From assembly GCA_041941305.1 (NCBI GenBank), contig JBGTQJ010000004.1:186001-250000 (forward strand): 64,000 nucleotides of DNA, given 5' to 3'. The notes beneath the pieces are model-generated. The model made no database searches. It saw nothing but the letters and a program-made list of their open reading frames with translations, and was not told where the DNA came from. Below are positions 51,647 through 60,788 of this stretch, piece by piece (within the stretch, counting starts at the first letter, position 1; each line of letters opens with the position of its first letter). The position numbers and the translations under genes were made by a program. Source of the stretch: JANSWP01 sp041941305 (lineage in GTDB: Bacteria > Bacteroidota > Bacteroidia > Chitinophagales > Saprospiraceae).

Positions 51647-51824
51647 TAATAACCTACGCATTTGAACTCGTCCTTTTTTCCTCACATTTTGTTTGCCAAA
51701 GGCATCCCTTGTCCAAGGGACTCCCTTTGGGATGGGGGAAAAGCCTCGCTGATGCGCTGCATCATCTGCGTTTTTCGCCTCATTTGAGAAAAAAATAACT
51801 TCGTCAAAGTTGCGTAGTTTATTA
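51647..51824. repeat. Palindromic element C with two shared modules
   Basis: The ends TAATAACCTACGCA (51647-51660) and TGCGTAGTTTATTA (51811-51824) are inverted repeats, extended by TTTGA/TCAAA and T/A runs. Inside are module 1 (51706-51732, beginning CCCTTGTCCAAGGGACTCCC), shared with element A, and module 2 (51739-51782; on the minus strand GAGGCGAAAAACGCAG, a 16-nt core, GCGAG), shared with element B. It fills the gap between batC and batD. Confidence 0.65.
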
Positions 51825-51861
51825 ATTTCTAAACCCCTTAACTCTACATAGAATCAATTTT

Positions 51862-53727
51862 ATGAAAAAAAATGATTCAAAAATTATTTTTAGTTTAAAG
51901 TGGCTGGCGTTTTTGGGTTTGATATTAGGTTCGCTTAATGCCTCGGCACAAAAAGTAAGTTTTAGTGCCACTGCTCCCAAGGTGGTAAGTGTGGGTGAGC
52001 GTTTTCGTTTGGTTTTTAAGGCAAATGCCCAAGGCACCACTTTGTCACCTGGAAAAATGGATGGCTTTTCTGTGTTGTCCGGACCGAGCACCTCTCAGAG
52101 TATGAGTACCCAAATCGTCAATGGGCAGATGCAACAAACCTTTGAGGTCTCCTATACTTATATACTCCAAGCTCAAAAAGAAGGAAAGTTTACGCTGGGA
52201 CCAGGCAGGTTAGCAGTAGAGGGTAAAAATTATACCTCAAACAGGGTTACAATAGAAGTGGTCGCTTCCCAAAACCCAAACCAGGGAGGCAATAACCCCA
52301 ATTCTGGAGGAAGAGCAAATCCAGCCCCGGGAAATAATCCTTCCAATGCTTCGATTAACAATAGTGATCTTTTTCTCAGAACAGTCGTTTCAAAAAGAGA
52401 GGTGCTTAAAGGAGAACCCATAGTAGCTACCTTTAAAATCTATTCCCGGGTCAACCTCAGGCAAGCCGGAGGATTGAAAACGCCTTCGTTTAATGGTTTT
52501 TGGAGCGAACGATTATTTGAAGCCAGCAATTTTGATTTTCAACGAGAAAATGTGAATGGTCAACCCTACAATGTTGCAGTATTGAGTCGATACGTTTTGA
52601 TTCCGGAACGAACTGGGGAATTAACCATTGGGTCTGGTGAATTGACAGGATACGTACAGGTTCGGGTGCAGGGTCGTTCCAGAAGTGTTTTTGATCAGGT
52701 TTTTGGCAGCTATAAAAATGTCGAAAAACAACTCATTTCTCCCGAAATAAAAATCAAAGTAAATCCATTGCCTGGCAAGGCTCCAGTGGGTTTTTCCGAT
52801 GCGGTGGGAAATATCAACCTTTCTGCTACACTTGAGCCAGCGGAAACCAAAACGAATGAGCCAATTTCTCTGAAAGTAAGCTATTCTGGTAGTGGAAACC
52901 TCAAACTATTGGCAGAACCAAATATCAAATTTCCATCTGATTTTGAGGTGTACGATCCAAAAATCAGCAATAATTTCCGTGCTGGAGCTAGTGGTTTTAC
53001 CGGCAAAAAAACTTTTGAATACCTCATCATCCCACGCCATGAAGGTGAATATGAAATTCCCCAAATTCAATTTTCAGCATTCGATTTAAATTCTAATTCC
53101 TATAAAAGTCAATCTGCTGGTCCTTTTACCGTAAAAGTTGCAAAAGGAGAAGGAGGCACGATGACTGCTATCGATTTGGGCAATTTAAAAGAGGATGTAC
53201 AGGTATTGGGTTCTGATATTCATTATATTAGAACAACCGATTTCGAACTTCGGGAAAAAGCTCGTCCATTCTTTGGGTCAGCGAGTTTTTATCTTTCTTA
53301 TTTGTTAGCCTTAGGTGCATTTTCCCTCATTTTTCTATTTCTGCAACGCAAACGAAGACAAAGTGAAGATTTGGTATTCATGAAAAATAAAAAAGCAGGG
53401 AAAGTGGCACAATCGAGATTGAAGCAAGCTAAACAATTTCTGGATCAGGGTGAACGCAGTGGATTTTATAAAGAAGTACTGAATGCGCTTTGGGGCTATT
53501 TATCAGACAAACTAAATATTTCACAAGGTAAATTGGACAAGCAAAAGGCAAAAGAAGGATTGGCATCCAGAAATGTAGAAGCATCGGTCGTCGAGCATTG
53601 GATGGATCTAATGAACCGTTGCGAATATGCACAATTTGCACCAGGCGAGGGAGAAGATGAACTGACAAAAGTTTATGATGAAACGGCACAATTGATTGGA
53701 GATCTGGAGAAAGCCATGTCTCGGTAG
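51862..53727 (+). CDS. batD: BatD
   Basis: The 621-residue protein has a signal peptide (about 1-30), tandem periplasmic beta-sandwich domains (about 30-470) with TLSPGKMDGFSVLSGPSTSQ and PERTGELTIGSGELTGYVQV, a Gly/Asn/Pro-rich linker (about 133-165), one transmembrane helix (about 475-495: FYLSYLLALGAFSLIFLFL) and a helical cytoplasmic tail (about 520-621). The order matches BatD. It lies behind batC across palindromic element C, so it may be partly uncoupled in transcription. Confidence 0.93.
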   Translation: MKKNDSKIIFSLKWLAFLGLILGSLNASAQKVSFSATAPKVVSVGERFRLVFKANAQGTTLSPGKMDGFSVLSGPSTSQSMSTQIVNGQMQQTFEVSYTYILQAQKEGKFTLGPGRLAVEGKNYTSNRVTIEVVASQNPNQGGNNPNSGGRANPAPGNNPSNASINNSDLFLRTVVSKREVLKGEPIVATFKIYSRVNLRQAGGLKTPSFNGFWSERLFEASNFDFQRENVNGQPYNVAVLSRYVLIPERTGELTIGSGELTGYVQVRVQGRSRSVFDQVFGSYKNVEKQLISPEIKIKVNPLPGKAPVGFSDAVGNINLSATLEPAETKTNEPISLKVSYSGSGNLKLLAEPNIKFPSDFEVYDPKISNNFRAGASGFTGKKTFEYLIIPRHEGEYEIPQIQFSAFDLNSNSYKSQSAGPFTVKVAKGEGGTMTAIDLGNLKEDVQVLGSDIHYIRTTDFELREKARPFFGSASFYLSYLLALGAFSLIFLFLQRKRRQSEDLVFMKNKKAGKVAQSRLKQAKQFLDQGERSGFYKEVLNALWGYLSDKLNISQGKLDKQKAKEGLASRNVEASVVEHWMDLMNRCEYAQFAPGEGEDELTKVYDETAQLIGDLEKAMSR

Positions 53728-53979
53728 CAAAGCCTGGTCACAGTGTCCTCATTGAAAGCTACCGCTTATTATTTTAGTAGTGATAAATTGAAATACACGC
53801 TGACTGATTCTTGGACTTTTTTTGGTTTCAATAAATAAATCAGTAATTGACCGCAGCACGGCTCTCCTTATAATTTTGGAAAATCAATTATGTCGCACCA
53901 GGACATAATCAAGCATAATGGTCAGTATCTCTCGAAGCGGACACTGACAAAGTAAAACTCATTTAAACACGATAAAACG

Positions 53980-54747
53980 TTGAATTATTTTTATAGACAC
54001 CTATTGTTTTTTGGCATTTCAATATGCTTAAGTCAGCCTATTTCTGCTCAGGATGATTTTGCCCAGCTGACCAACGCCGCCAATGCATATTCTACACAAG
54101 ATTATCAGACGGCTATTGATATATATGAGCAAATCTTAGCTTCTGGTAGAGATGCATTTGAAATTTACTACAACCTTGGAAATGCCTATTTCAAAAATAA
54201 CGATATAGGACCTGCTATTCTAAATTATGAACGTGCTGCCCGCATCAATCCTTCTGACCCGGATTTACAGTATAATTTGAATATCGCTCAAGGGCGAACC
54301 GTGGACAAAATAGAGATGATATCAGTACCTGAGTTTGTAACTGGATACAAGTCTTTTGTCAATACCATTCCCGCTGACAGGTGGGGGGTCTTTAGCCTGA
54401 TCGCCTTTATTCTCTTGTTGATGTCCCTGCTTGGATTCTTGTTTTTGAATCAAAAACTTACCAAACAAATCATGCTTTCAGCAGGTGGATTATTTCTGCT
54501 ACTTACGCTTTTCTTTTTTTATTTAGGTTGGCAGCAACAGCGTTGGCTCAATGACCGTAAAGAAGCCATCATCTTCCAACCCTCCATTACTGTAACCAGT
54601 ACCCCAGATGATGCAGGAGAAGAATTATTTGTATTACATGAAGGGACCAAAGTGAGTATAGTCGAACGATTTAGAGATTGGGTGAGAATTCGGATTGGAG
54701 ATGGCAATACAGGGTGGGTACCGAAAGAGGTTGCAGAGGAGATTTGA
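53980..54747 (+). CDS. batE: BatE, TPR-SH3 membrane protein
   Basis: The 255-residue protein starts at a TTG codon (no in-frame ATG exists between the previous in-frame stop and the signal peptide). It has a signal peptide (to about residue 24), two or three TPR motifs (about 28-108), two transmembrane helices (about 136-156 and 166-186), and a C-terminal bacterial SH3 domain (about 193-253: ITVTSTPDDAGEELFVLHEG, VRIRIGDGNTGWVPKE). It completes the Bat complex on the periplasmic face. The 252-nt gap after batD contains only a small hairpin TTATGTC/GACATAA near 53888-53908. Confidence 0.88.
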   Translation: MNYFYRHLLFFGISICLSQPISAQDDFAQLTNAANAYSTQDYQTAIDIYEQILASGRDAFEIYYNLGNAYFKNNDIGPAILNYERAARINPSDPDLQYNLNIAQGRTVDKIEMISVPEFVTGYKSFVNTIPADRWGVFSLIAFILLLMSLLGFLFLNQKLTKQIMLSAGGLFLLLTLFFFYLGWQQQRWLNDRKEAIIFQPSITVTSTPDDAGEELFVLHEGTKVSIVERFRDWVRIRIGDGNTGWVPKEVAEEI

Positions 54748-54882
54748 AATGTACTCCTTCTGAATTTCATCAAAACATTAATCCAAAAAATATTAAATTT
54801 GTAGGAACGCTAAAAGAACCTGGTTCGTTGATATAAAAAGTTTTCCCAACAAATATCTCGAACTTCCAAAAAACTAAGCATC

Positions 54883-55986
54883 GTGAATTTACCCCATAAA
54901 CAACAACTTCTTGCGCTTGTAGCAAGTGGCAAAACAGAAAAAGCCTTAAAATTATTCCTGAGTATTTCAGCTCAACAAGACGACGAATTATATCAGGAAG
55001 CCGTTCTACTTTCCAATAGATTAAAAAATTACTCAACTGCAACAACTCGCAATACCCTTTCTTTTGAACAAAAGAACATTGGCATTGCTCAGATCAATGA
55101 TTCCTTAATGATTTTGATCAACCGTCTGGATGACGATTCGTTTGGAGCCATCGCATCTGTTTCAGGTAATCAAAATAATGCCGGAAATTGGAATAAAATA
55201 ATTGGAGTAGGTGTGCTATTGCTGGTATTGATTGGTATTTACATCGTTTTTAATGAAAGAAATTATCAGGGTACTGATCTGAACAATGACACAAGTACCT
55301 TACCTATTGAAGATAATACACAAGCTGCGACTTCTGATACTCCATCAGGTATCGATGAAGATGAACCAGATGTAACTGAAGAAAATAAGGAACAAACTGA
55401 AATTGCAAATAAACCTACCAGGAATCAACCAAAATATGCTGAAATTGTCATTGAAAAATCGGATTGCGATTTTGGTCAGATAGAATCTGGAAAGTTAATT
55501 GCGCATACATTTAAAATCAGAAATCGGGGAGCAATCAATTACAAGATTAGGGATATAAACAGCGAATGCACCTGTATTTCTATCGAGGACTATTCTAAGA
55601 ACATCCCACCTCAAGGTGACGGATTTGTAAGTATTATCTATGATTCATCTAAAAAAACGGGAAATCAACAAGAAAACATTGTCCTTACGGGTAATACTTC
55701 TCCAACTAGAAGCATAATTACTATTAGGGGAAATGTTGTTTCTCTTCCCAAGAAGCAAATTCTTGAGTGTTATCTGGGTAAAGCCGGAGTCGAAATTGAA
55801 CTGTCTAAAAGTGGAACCAAAGCCAATGCTATTTCAGATGAAAATGGCAAATTGCAAATTGAAGTTCCAAAAGAATGGGTGGGAACTGTAGTAAGCATCG
55901 CTTACAAAAAGGGAGATCAGATAGTGTACAGGAATATAAAGCTAAAGGAAGAAAATATAGAGCTACCGGCATCCTTTAAAAATTAA
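54883..55986 (+). CDS. EAD11-transmembrane-DUF1573 protein
   Basis: The 367-residue protein starts at GTG. Residues about 6-83 match the effector-associated domain 11 pattern: LLALVASGKTEKALKLFL, YQEAVLLSNRLKN, LSFEQKNIGIAQINDSLMIL. EADs are small adaptor domains that plug bacterial caspases and NTPases into conflict or cell-death systems. One transmembrane helix follows (105-123), an acidic Thr/Asn/Glu linker (125-178), a DUF1573 beta domain (about 183-290: CDFGQIESGKLIAHTFKIRN, NSECTCIS), and a last beta domain with a carboxypeptidase-regulatory-like look. The adaptor thus faces the cytoplasm and the beta domains face outside. It follows batE by 135 nt, perhaps with its own promoter. Confidence 0.75.
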   Translation: MNLPHKQQLLALVASGKTEKALKLFLSISAQQDDELYQEAVLLSNRLKNYSTATTRNTLSFEQKNIGIAQINDSLMILINRLDDDSFGAIASVSGNQNNAGNWNKIIGVGVLLLVLIGIYIVFNERNYQGTDLNNDTSTLPIEDNTQAATSDTPSGIDEDEPDVTEENKEQTEIANKPTRNQPKYAEIVIEKSDCDFGQIESGKLIAHTFKIRNRGAINYKIRDINSECTCISIEDYSKNIPPQGDGFVSIIYDSSKKTGNQQENIVLTGNTSPTRSIITIRGNVVSLPKKQILECYLGKAGVEIELSKSGTKANAISDENGKLQIEVPKEWVGTVVSIAYKKGDQIVYRNIKLKEENIELPASFKN

Positions 55987-56098
55987 TTCATTCAAACCGG
56001 ACAAGACTTTCCCCATAAATAGAAACCATAATCCTTCTGAAGGAAAATGCCTTTGAATGGATTAATGGCTGTATGCCAAACTTCCTAAAAAAGCTAAT

Positions 56099-57052
56099 AT
56101 GAATTTCAAAAAATCGTTTCCATTAATTGCGACTATGCTTTTTGCTTCCTTGTTTATAGTCGCCCAAAATGAAATCATTATTTCTGGTACTTTGAAAAAT
56201 GCGGAAACCGGACTTCCAATGGAAGGAGCAGAAATCGCCTTTATGGATGAAAATAATTTGAGGTTGTATGTTCGTTCTACCGATTTTAAAGGAGAATTTA
56301 AAATTGAGACCAATTTGCAACCAGGTCAAATCATCATCATTGAAGCCAGCAAGCAAGGATTTGAGACCAAAAGGATATTTCATACAATACGCAATAAAAA
56401 CATCCCTGGAGGCAATTTGGTAGATATTAATTTATTTGAAGGGATAGGCATCATCATTTCAGGTTTTGTTTTGGATGAAAAGAGTCGAAAACCAATCAGA
56501 AATGCCAAAGTTTCTTTTATCCATAAATCTGGTAGAAAGATGGATGGTGGCATGACGGATTATCAAGGGTTTTTCTCCTTTTTTATTAATCAAAAGGCAG
56601 GTGAAAAAGTCGTCATCCATATTGACAAATCAGATGATTATCGGGAAAAAGTGCTGGATTATGTTATCCCGGAGCACAAAACTCCAGAATGGATTTTCCT
56701 GAAAAAAAAAGAAAAATTTAAGACCGAATGGTATCCACTAGGAGGTGGAGCCTTATTATTTGGAGCTTCCATGATCACAGGCAATGCTTCTGACAAGGCT
56801 TATGATCGATCTCTTCAAACCATCAACCCCAATCGACAGGAAGATTTGGATAAAGCCAATAATCTTAAAAGGACTTCAGCTGGGACTTTTTACGCCAGTG
56901 CAGCAACAATTGGGGCAGGTATCGTAATTTGGGCTATTGCAAAAAGCAAACAAAAAAAACGCAATAGAAATTCCAGAACGGGTATGCTGCCATTGTATAA
57001 AATGCCGACTGATTTAGCTTCTGCACAAGTTGGAATATTACTTACGTTTTAG
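56099..57052 (+). CDS. Exported protein with two CarboxypepD_reg-like domains
   Basis: The 317-residue protein has a signal peptide (about 1-23), two beta-sandwich repeats of the carboxypeptidase regulatory-like type (about 26-115, IIISGTLKNAETGLPMEGAE; and about 118-205, IIISGFVLDEKSRKPIRNAK), and a C-terminal region with two hydrophobic stretches around 220-240 and 268-290. Probably envelope-anchored. The overall family is not recognised. Confidence 0.7.
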   Translation: MNFKKSFPLIATMLFASLFIVAQNEIIISGTLKNAETGLPMEGAEIAFMDENNLRLYVRSTDFKGEFKIETNLQPGQIIIIEASKQGFETKRIFHTIRNKNIPGGNLVDINLFEGIGIIISGFVLDEKSRKPIRNAKVSFIHKSGRKMDGGMTDYQGFFSFFINQKAGEKVVIHIDKSDDYREKVLDYVIPEHKTPEWIFLKKKEKFKTEWYPLGGGALLFGASMITGNASDKAYDRSLQTINPNRQEDLDKANNLKRTSAGTFYASAATIGAGIVIWAIAKSKQKKRNRNSRTGMLPLYKMPTDLASAQVGILLTF

Positions 57053-57096
57053 TAGTTATTTTTTAAGGGTTTCTTAACTCATCAAAAACCAATACC

Positions 57097-58428
57097 ATGA
57101 AAAAATATCTGTTCTTCATTTCTGGACTTGTCCTATTATTGAGCGCCTGCCTCAAAACTTCTTTTAAAGAGTATTCAGCAGTGCCGAGAGATTGCCCAAG
57201 CGTAACCTCTGTATTTCCAGAAAAAGCCAAATTTGGTACTACAGTAAAATTAATTGGCAGCAACTTTTTGCTAGCAGAGCCATCGGTGTATAGGATTTCC
57301 TTTAATGGCAGCATTGTTCCCATCTCTGATATCGAAAGACTAAGCCAGGATACCATTGAGGTAGTCGTCCCCAAAGGGGTAGAAAGTGGTTTGGTGACGG
57401 TAAATTTTGAAGAAGATCCATGTGGCAGCGTGGTGGGAGCGGAGTTTGTTTATGAGTATACAGTAACAGTAGATGAGGAGCCATTTGCAGGAACATTACA
57501 AAATTCAGATTGCAATGGATGTCTAGACAATCCAACTGGAGTAGATGTAGATCAACAAGGCAATGTAATTGTTGCTGATAGGGACAACAATGTCATCAGA
57601 ATATATAATTCGGCAGGAACTCAAACGGAAGTTGTAGGGGAGTTAAATGATCATGATTGTGTAGATGACCCCTTTGGCCCCTTAGCCAGGTTCGCTATTC
57701 CTTATGATGTTGCTGTGAATCCGGTGAGTGGAGAAATATATGTGGTGGATAGAGGATGCCCTTCTATTAGGAAAATAAATATTGGTTCTGGTGCTGACCG
57801 TCCTGTAATTCCTTTTGCGGGAGAAAAGGGTATATATAATTGTAATACTCAAAATGGCAATATTGATGATGCTACCTTTAAAAATCCTCGTGGAATTGCA
57901 TTTGTTTCGAATGATCATGTCATGACTTCTGATGAATTCTGTCATAGTGTTTTTTTCCTGAATGATAACACCGGTTCCTTTGGATTTGAGCAGGGTACCG
58001 GTGTCGTAGGAAATGGTTCTGAAGCATTAAGTTTCCCTGCTGGCTTAGATTATTTTGAACTTAATGGAGCAAGGATGCTTTTTGTTGCGGATAGAGGCAA
58101 TCAACGAGTTGTTGTGAAAAATCAACAAATATCTGATGTGATTGCAGGGCTCAATGGTGAATTAACCTGGCCAGCAGATGTAGCCTATGATGGAAAAAAG
58201 TTCGTCTACATCGTAGATAAGGAGAGTTGCCTTGTTTTAAAAGCTGATTTGCAAGGTAATATAAGTCCCGTTGCTGGCTCAGGTGATTGTGGATATGGTG
58301 CAGGAGGACAATTCCCATTAATTGCTCAATTTAATGAACCAGAAGGAATTGCTTTTGATAAAAATAACAACTATATCTATATAGCTGATACGAAGAATCA
58401 TATTATTAGGAAATTGATATTGGAATAA
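57097..58428 (+). CDS. Lipoprotein with IPT/TIG domain and NHL propeller
   Basis: The 443-residue protein has a lipoprotein signal with acylated C18 (LLLSACLKTS), an IPT/TIG immunoglobulin-like domain (about 33-125: SVTSVFPEKAKFGTTVKLIG), and a six-bladed NHL-type propeller (about 140-440) with repeated GVDVDQQGNVIVADRDNNVI, RGIAFVSNDHVMTSDE and EGIAFDKNNNYIYIADTKNH. IPT-NHL lipoproteins of Bacteroidota often bind glycans at the surface; the ligand here is unknown. It is followed by palindrome H. Confidence 0.85.
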   Translation: MKKYLFFISGLVLLLSACLKTSFKEYSAVPRDCPSVTSVFPEKAKFGTTVKLIGSNFLLAEPSVYRISFNGSIVPISDIERLSQDTIEVVVPKGVESGLVTVNFEEDPCGSVVGAEFVYEYTVTVDEEPFAGTLQNSDCNGCLDNPTGVDVDQQGNVIVADRDNNVIRIYNSAGTQTEVVGELNDHDCVDDPFGPLARFAIPYDVAVNPVSGEIYVVDRGCPSIRKINIGSGADRPVIPFAGEKGIYNCNTQNGNIDDATFKNPRGIAFVSNDHVMTSDEFCHSVFFLNDNTGSFGFEQGTGVVGNGSEALSFPAGLDYFELNGARMLFVADRGNQRVVVKNQQISDVIAGLNGELTWPADVAYDGKKFVYIVDKESCLVLKADLQGNISPVAGSGDCGYGAGGQFPLIAQFNEPEGIAFDKNNNYIYIADTKNHIIRKLILE

Positions 58429-58495
58429 ATCGAGAAATAAACTAATAAACTTCGCACTAAAAAATAAGTTGAAAATTAGTGGCTTTTCTAAGGAT

Positions 58496-58577
58496 AACCT
58501 GTTAGGTTGAAATAAGGCAAAAGAACTGCTAAGGTTTTTACATTCCCTGCTTATTTCTTAGAACAACCTAACAGGTT
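58496..58577. repeat. Palindrome H (AACCTGTTAGGTTG inverted pair)
   Basis: AACCTGTTAGGTTG (58496-58509) is perfectly inverted at 58564-58577, with AAATAAG/CTTATTT as an inner pair. The 14-mer is itself nearly palindromic. It lies between convergent genes and may be a repeat element or a transcript end. Confidence 0.5.
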
Positions 58578-58670
58578 TTAATGATAAATTATTGAAAATG
58601 AATTCATTGAACTCGAACTAAAGGTTTAATTATGAAACCTACTTTTACTTTTATTCCTATACTGCCATAG

Positions 58671-60464
58671 TTATATAGTACAAGAATCAATATCTGTTAA
58701 TCCTTCTCCAGGTCCATCTACCGAAATTCGATATTCAGAAGTACCTCCATCAAAGACATAAGACACATTCGCATTTGTGGAACTTACTACTACTGTACCA
58801 GGCGCAGCACTTAATAATGCGAAATCGATATCAAATTCGATAAATTGTGAAACAGGATTGCCAATAGCATCTAGTCCACTATACCATATCCTCATACAAT
58901 AGGGCTGGCTGGTTGAAATAGCAGAATTCAATATTCCGGAATTTCCGTCTGATTCTAAATGACCAGCATATAAAAAAAGTGCACTACAGCCTGCCGAGGA
59001 ACAGTTACCCCCAGGACAATCTTTATACCAGATGGCATTGTTACAAATTGGACGAAGTGTACCAAGGCCATCAATATCCACCTGTACCCGAATAGTGATT
59101 GCTGGAAGGACTGCATTCGTTTGTAATGTAACTACTTGTGTTGGGTCAGAACAAAGAGTGAAAACTTCGGTTGCATCCAACACACTTCCGGGAGAAGGGG
59201 CACTTGAATTATCATAGACTACAAATGCTACCTGATCGCCCATTGGAGCTCTTGAAAAAGTTACTGTTTGAAGTCCAGTTGCGTAATTGTAAGCATAATT
59301 GGCTCCATTTGATCCAATAGAAGTGATGCCATATGGCTGTCCATTAGTTGCTTCGACCAATTCGCTATATAATAGGGTAGCTACGCCCAATTGGTTGTCC
59401 ACCTGAATAGAAATATCACCCGGACAAGGATTTACTTTATTATCGATGTTCCAGGTCGAAAGGTGATTTATTTTAAAATTGACTTCTAATGTTCCTTTTT
59501 CATTTTTCTCTATTACACCCATCAATTCTTCAAACCAGACTCCAACTTCATTTTGACTCCAAATAGGAATGGTATCTCCAGGCTGATATAATTTTCCCGT
59601 ATTCGAATTGAACAATTCCGGATTGATTTCCATACTTGCTATTAAAGGTTTGTCAAATCCATTAACTTCCTGATCTCCTACTTTCATATTCATAGTAACC
59701 CAACCTGCAGAAGAAAAATAAAAAGGATCAGAAGGAGAGGCGATGATTTCTCCATTGGAATCCAAAGCATCAGAAACCCTAAATCCACCTGGGAATGTAC
59801 GTCCAGCTTCAATGACTAAGGGGTTCCCAAAAGATATATCCAATTTGGCTTCCTCCTGAACATCGTTTATGGGTTCTTTATTTCGCAATAACCGTGTGCT
59901 ATCCTGTATAGTTATTTTTAAACTTTGGTTGATTTTATTTCCAGTTTTTGTAGAAATAGTTTGACCTGAAGGAATAATGCCTCCTGAGCTAACTGGCAAA
60001 GAACTTACAGCCGTACTCATTCCTGGTGGAGGTTCTTCGATAGAAGCCATATATACAGGAAAATATTTTGGCGATTCATCTTCTAATACGATGGTTTGCA
60101 TAGTTGGAACATATCCTTCAGCTTCTGCTTTTATCCTAAACCTATAAGGACTTTCGTTACTAATTTTTGCTTTTAATTTCAAGCCTACGTTCATCACTCC
60201 ATTTTCTATTTCTAAAGTTTGAAAAGGGATGTTACCAGATGCAACAACCATGGAATCTGGGTCTATCAAGGTTACATTAACTTTTTTGATATTTTGAAGC
60301 TTTACTGGATTGGCATTGATAAAAGCTATTGCAACAGGAGCTTTTATTGCATCATTGACATTAATTTTTTTGTTATCACTACAAGCCCAAAAAGAAAGTA
60401 GGCATATGGCGATGCTAATGACATAAAAAAACGCTGATTTTGAAAAACAAGGTGAGACTTTCAT
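58671..60464 (-). CDS. Large lipoprotein, unknown
   Basis: The 597-residue protein has a lipoprotein signal peptide with acylated C28 (LLSFWACSDN). The mature chain is rich in beta strands: an N-terminal domain with a PEGA-like or carboxypeptidase-regulatory look (about 40-140: KVNVTLIDPDSMVVASGN), a middle domain (about 200-350) with WVTMNMKVGDQEVNGFDKPL, and a C-terminal Cys-containing region (about 360-597) with CNNAIWYKDCPGGNCSSAGC. No named family is recognised. It is probably exposed at the cell surface. Confidence 0.7.
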   Translation of the reverse strand: MKVSPCFSKSAFFYVISIAICLLSFWACSDNKKINVNDAIKAPVAIAFINANPVKLQNIKKVNVTLIDPDSMVVASGNIPFQTLEIENGVMNVGLKLKAKISNESPYRFRIKAEAEGYVPTMQTIVLEDESPKYFPVYMASIEEPPPGMSTAVSSLPVSSGGIIPSGQTISTKTGNKINQSLKITIQDSTRLLRNKEPINDVQEEAKLDISFGNPLVIEAGRTFPGGFRVSDALDSNGEIIASPSDPFYFSSAGWVTMNMKVGDQEVNGFDKPLIASMEINPELFNSNTGKLYQPGDTIPIWSQNEVGVWFEELMGVIEKNEKGTLEVNFKINHLSTWNIDNKVNPCPGDISIQVDNQLGVATLLYSELVEATNGQPYGITSIGSNGANYAYNYATGLQTVTFSRAPMGDQVAFVVYDNSSAPSPGSVLDATEVFTLCSDPTQVVTLQTNAVLPAITIRVQVDIDGLGTLRPICNNAIWYKDCPGGNCSSAGCSALFLYAGHLESDGNSGILNSAISTSQPYCMRIWYSGLDAIGNPVSQFIEFDIDFALLSAAPGTVVVSSTNANVSYVFDGGTSEYRISVDGPGEGLTDIDSCTI

Positions 60465-60788
60465 ATTATTAGAATTAATGATTAAACAATTATTTAAAAA
60501 AGAAAGGAGCGTTCACACTTTTAATCCTAAATTTTTGCTGTTTGTTAGTGGCAGAGGGATGAAAAATGAATTGGATTGGTAACATTTTGTAAGCATGGCA
60601 ATTATGATTAAAAAAAATCCTTAAATTGGTTTTTGAATTTTTTTTTCTAAACCAATTTATTACGCTGTGTAAAAAGCTTTTTGATACTCAGCTCGTCGCG
60701 CTGCGCCCCCACACCCCCTGTATTCGCACCGCAGGCGCGGATATGAAAGAACTTTTTACACACTGTATTTATCTTAAAAACACGTCTT
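60465..60788. other. Divergent region with GC-rich palindrome F
   Basis: It separates the large lipoprotein from the T9SS cargo gene. It contains only element F and AT-rich sequence; no small gene or consensus promoter was recognised. Confidence 0.4.
60662..60766. repeat. GC-rich palindromic element F
   Basis: The ends (ACGCTGTGTAAAAAG from 60662; CTTTTTACACACTGT to 60766) are inverted repeats. The core (about 60690-60740) is strikingly GC-rich, with TCGCGCTGCGCCCCC and CACCGCAGGCGCGG, far above the AT-rich surroundings. It has no coding content. It lies 22 nt before the start codon of the T9SS cargo gene. Confidence 0.6.
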
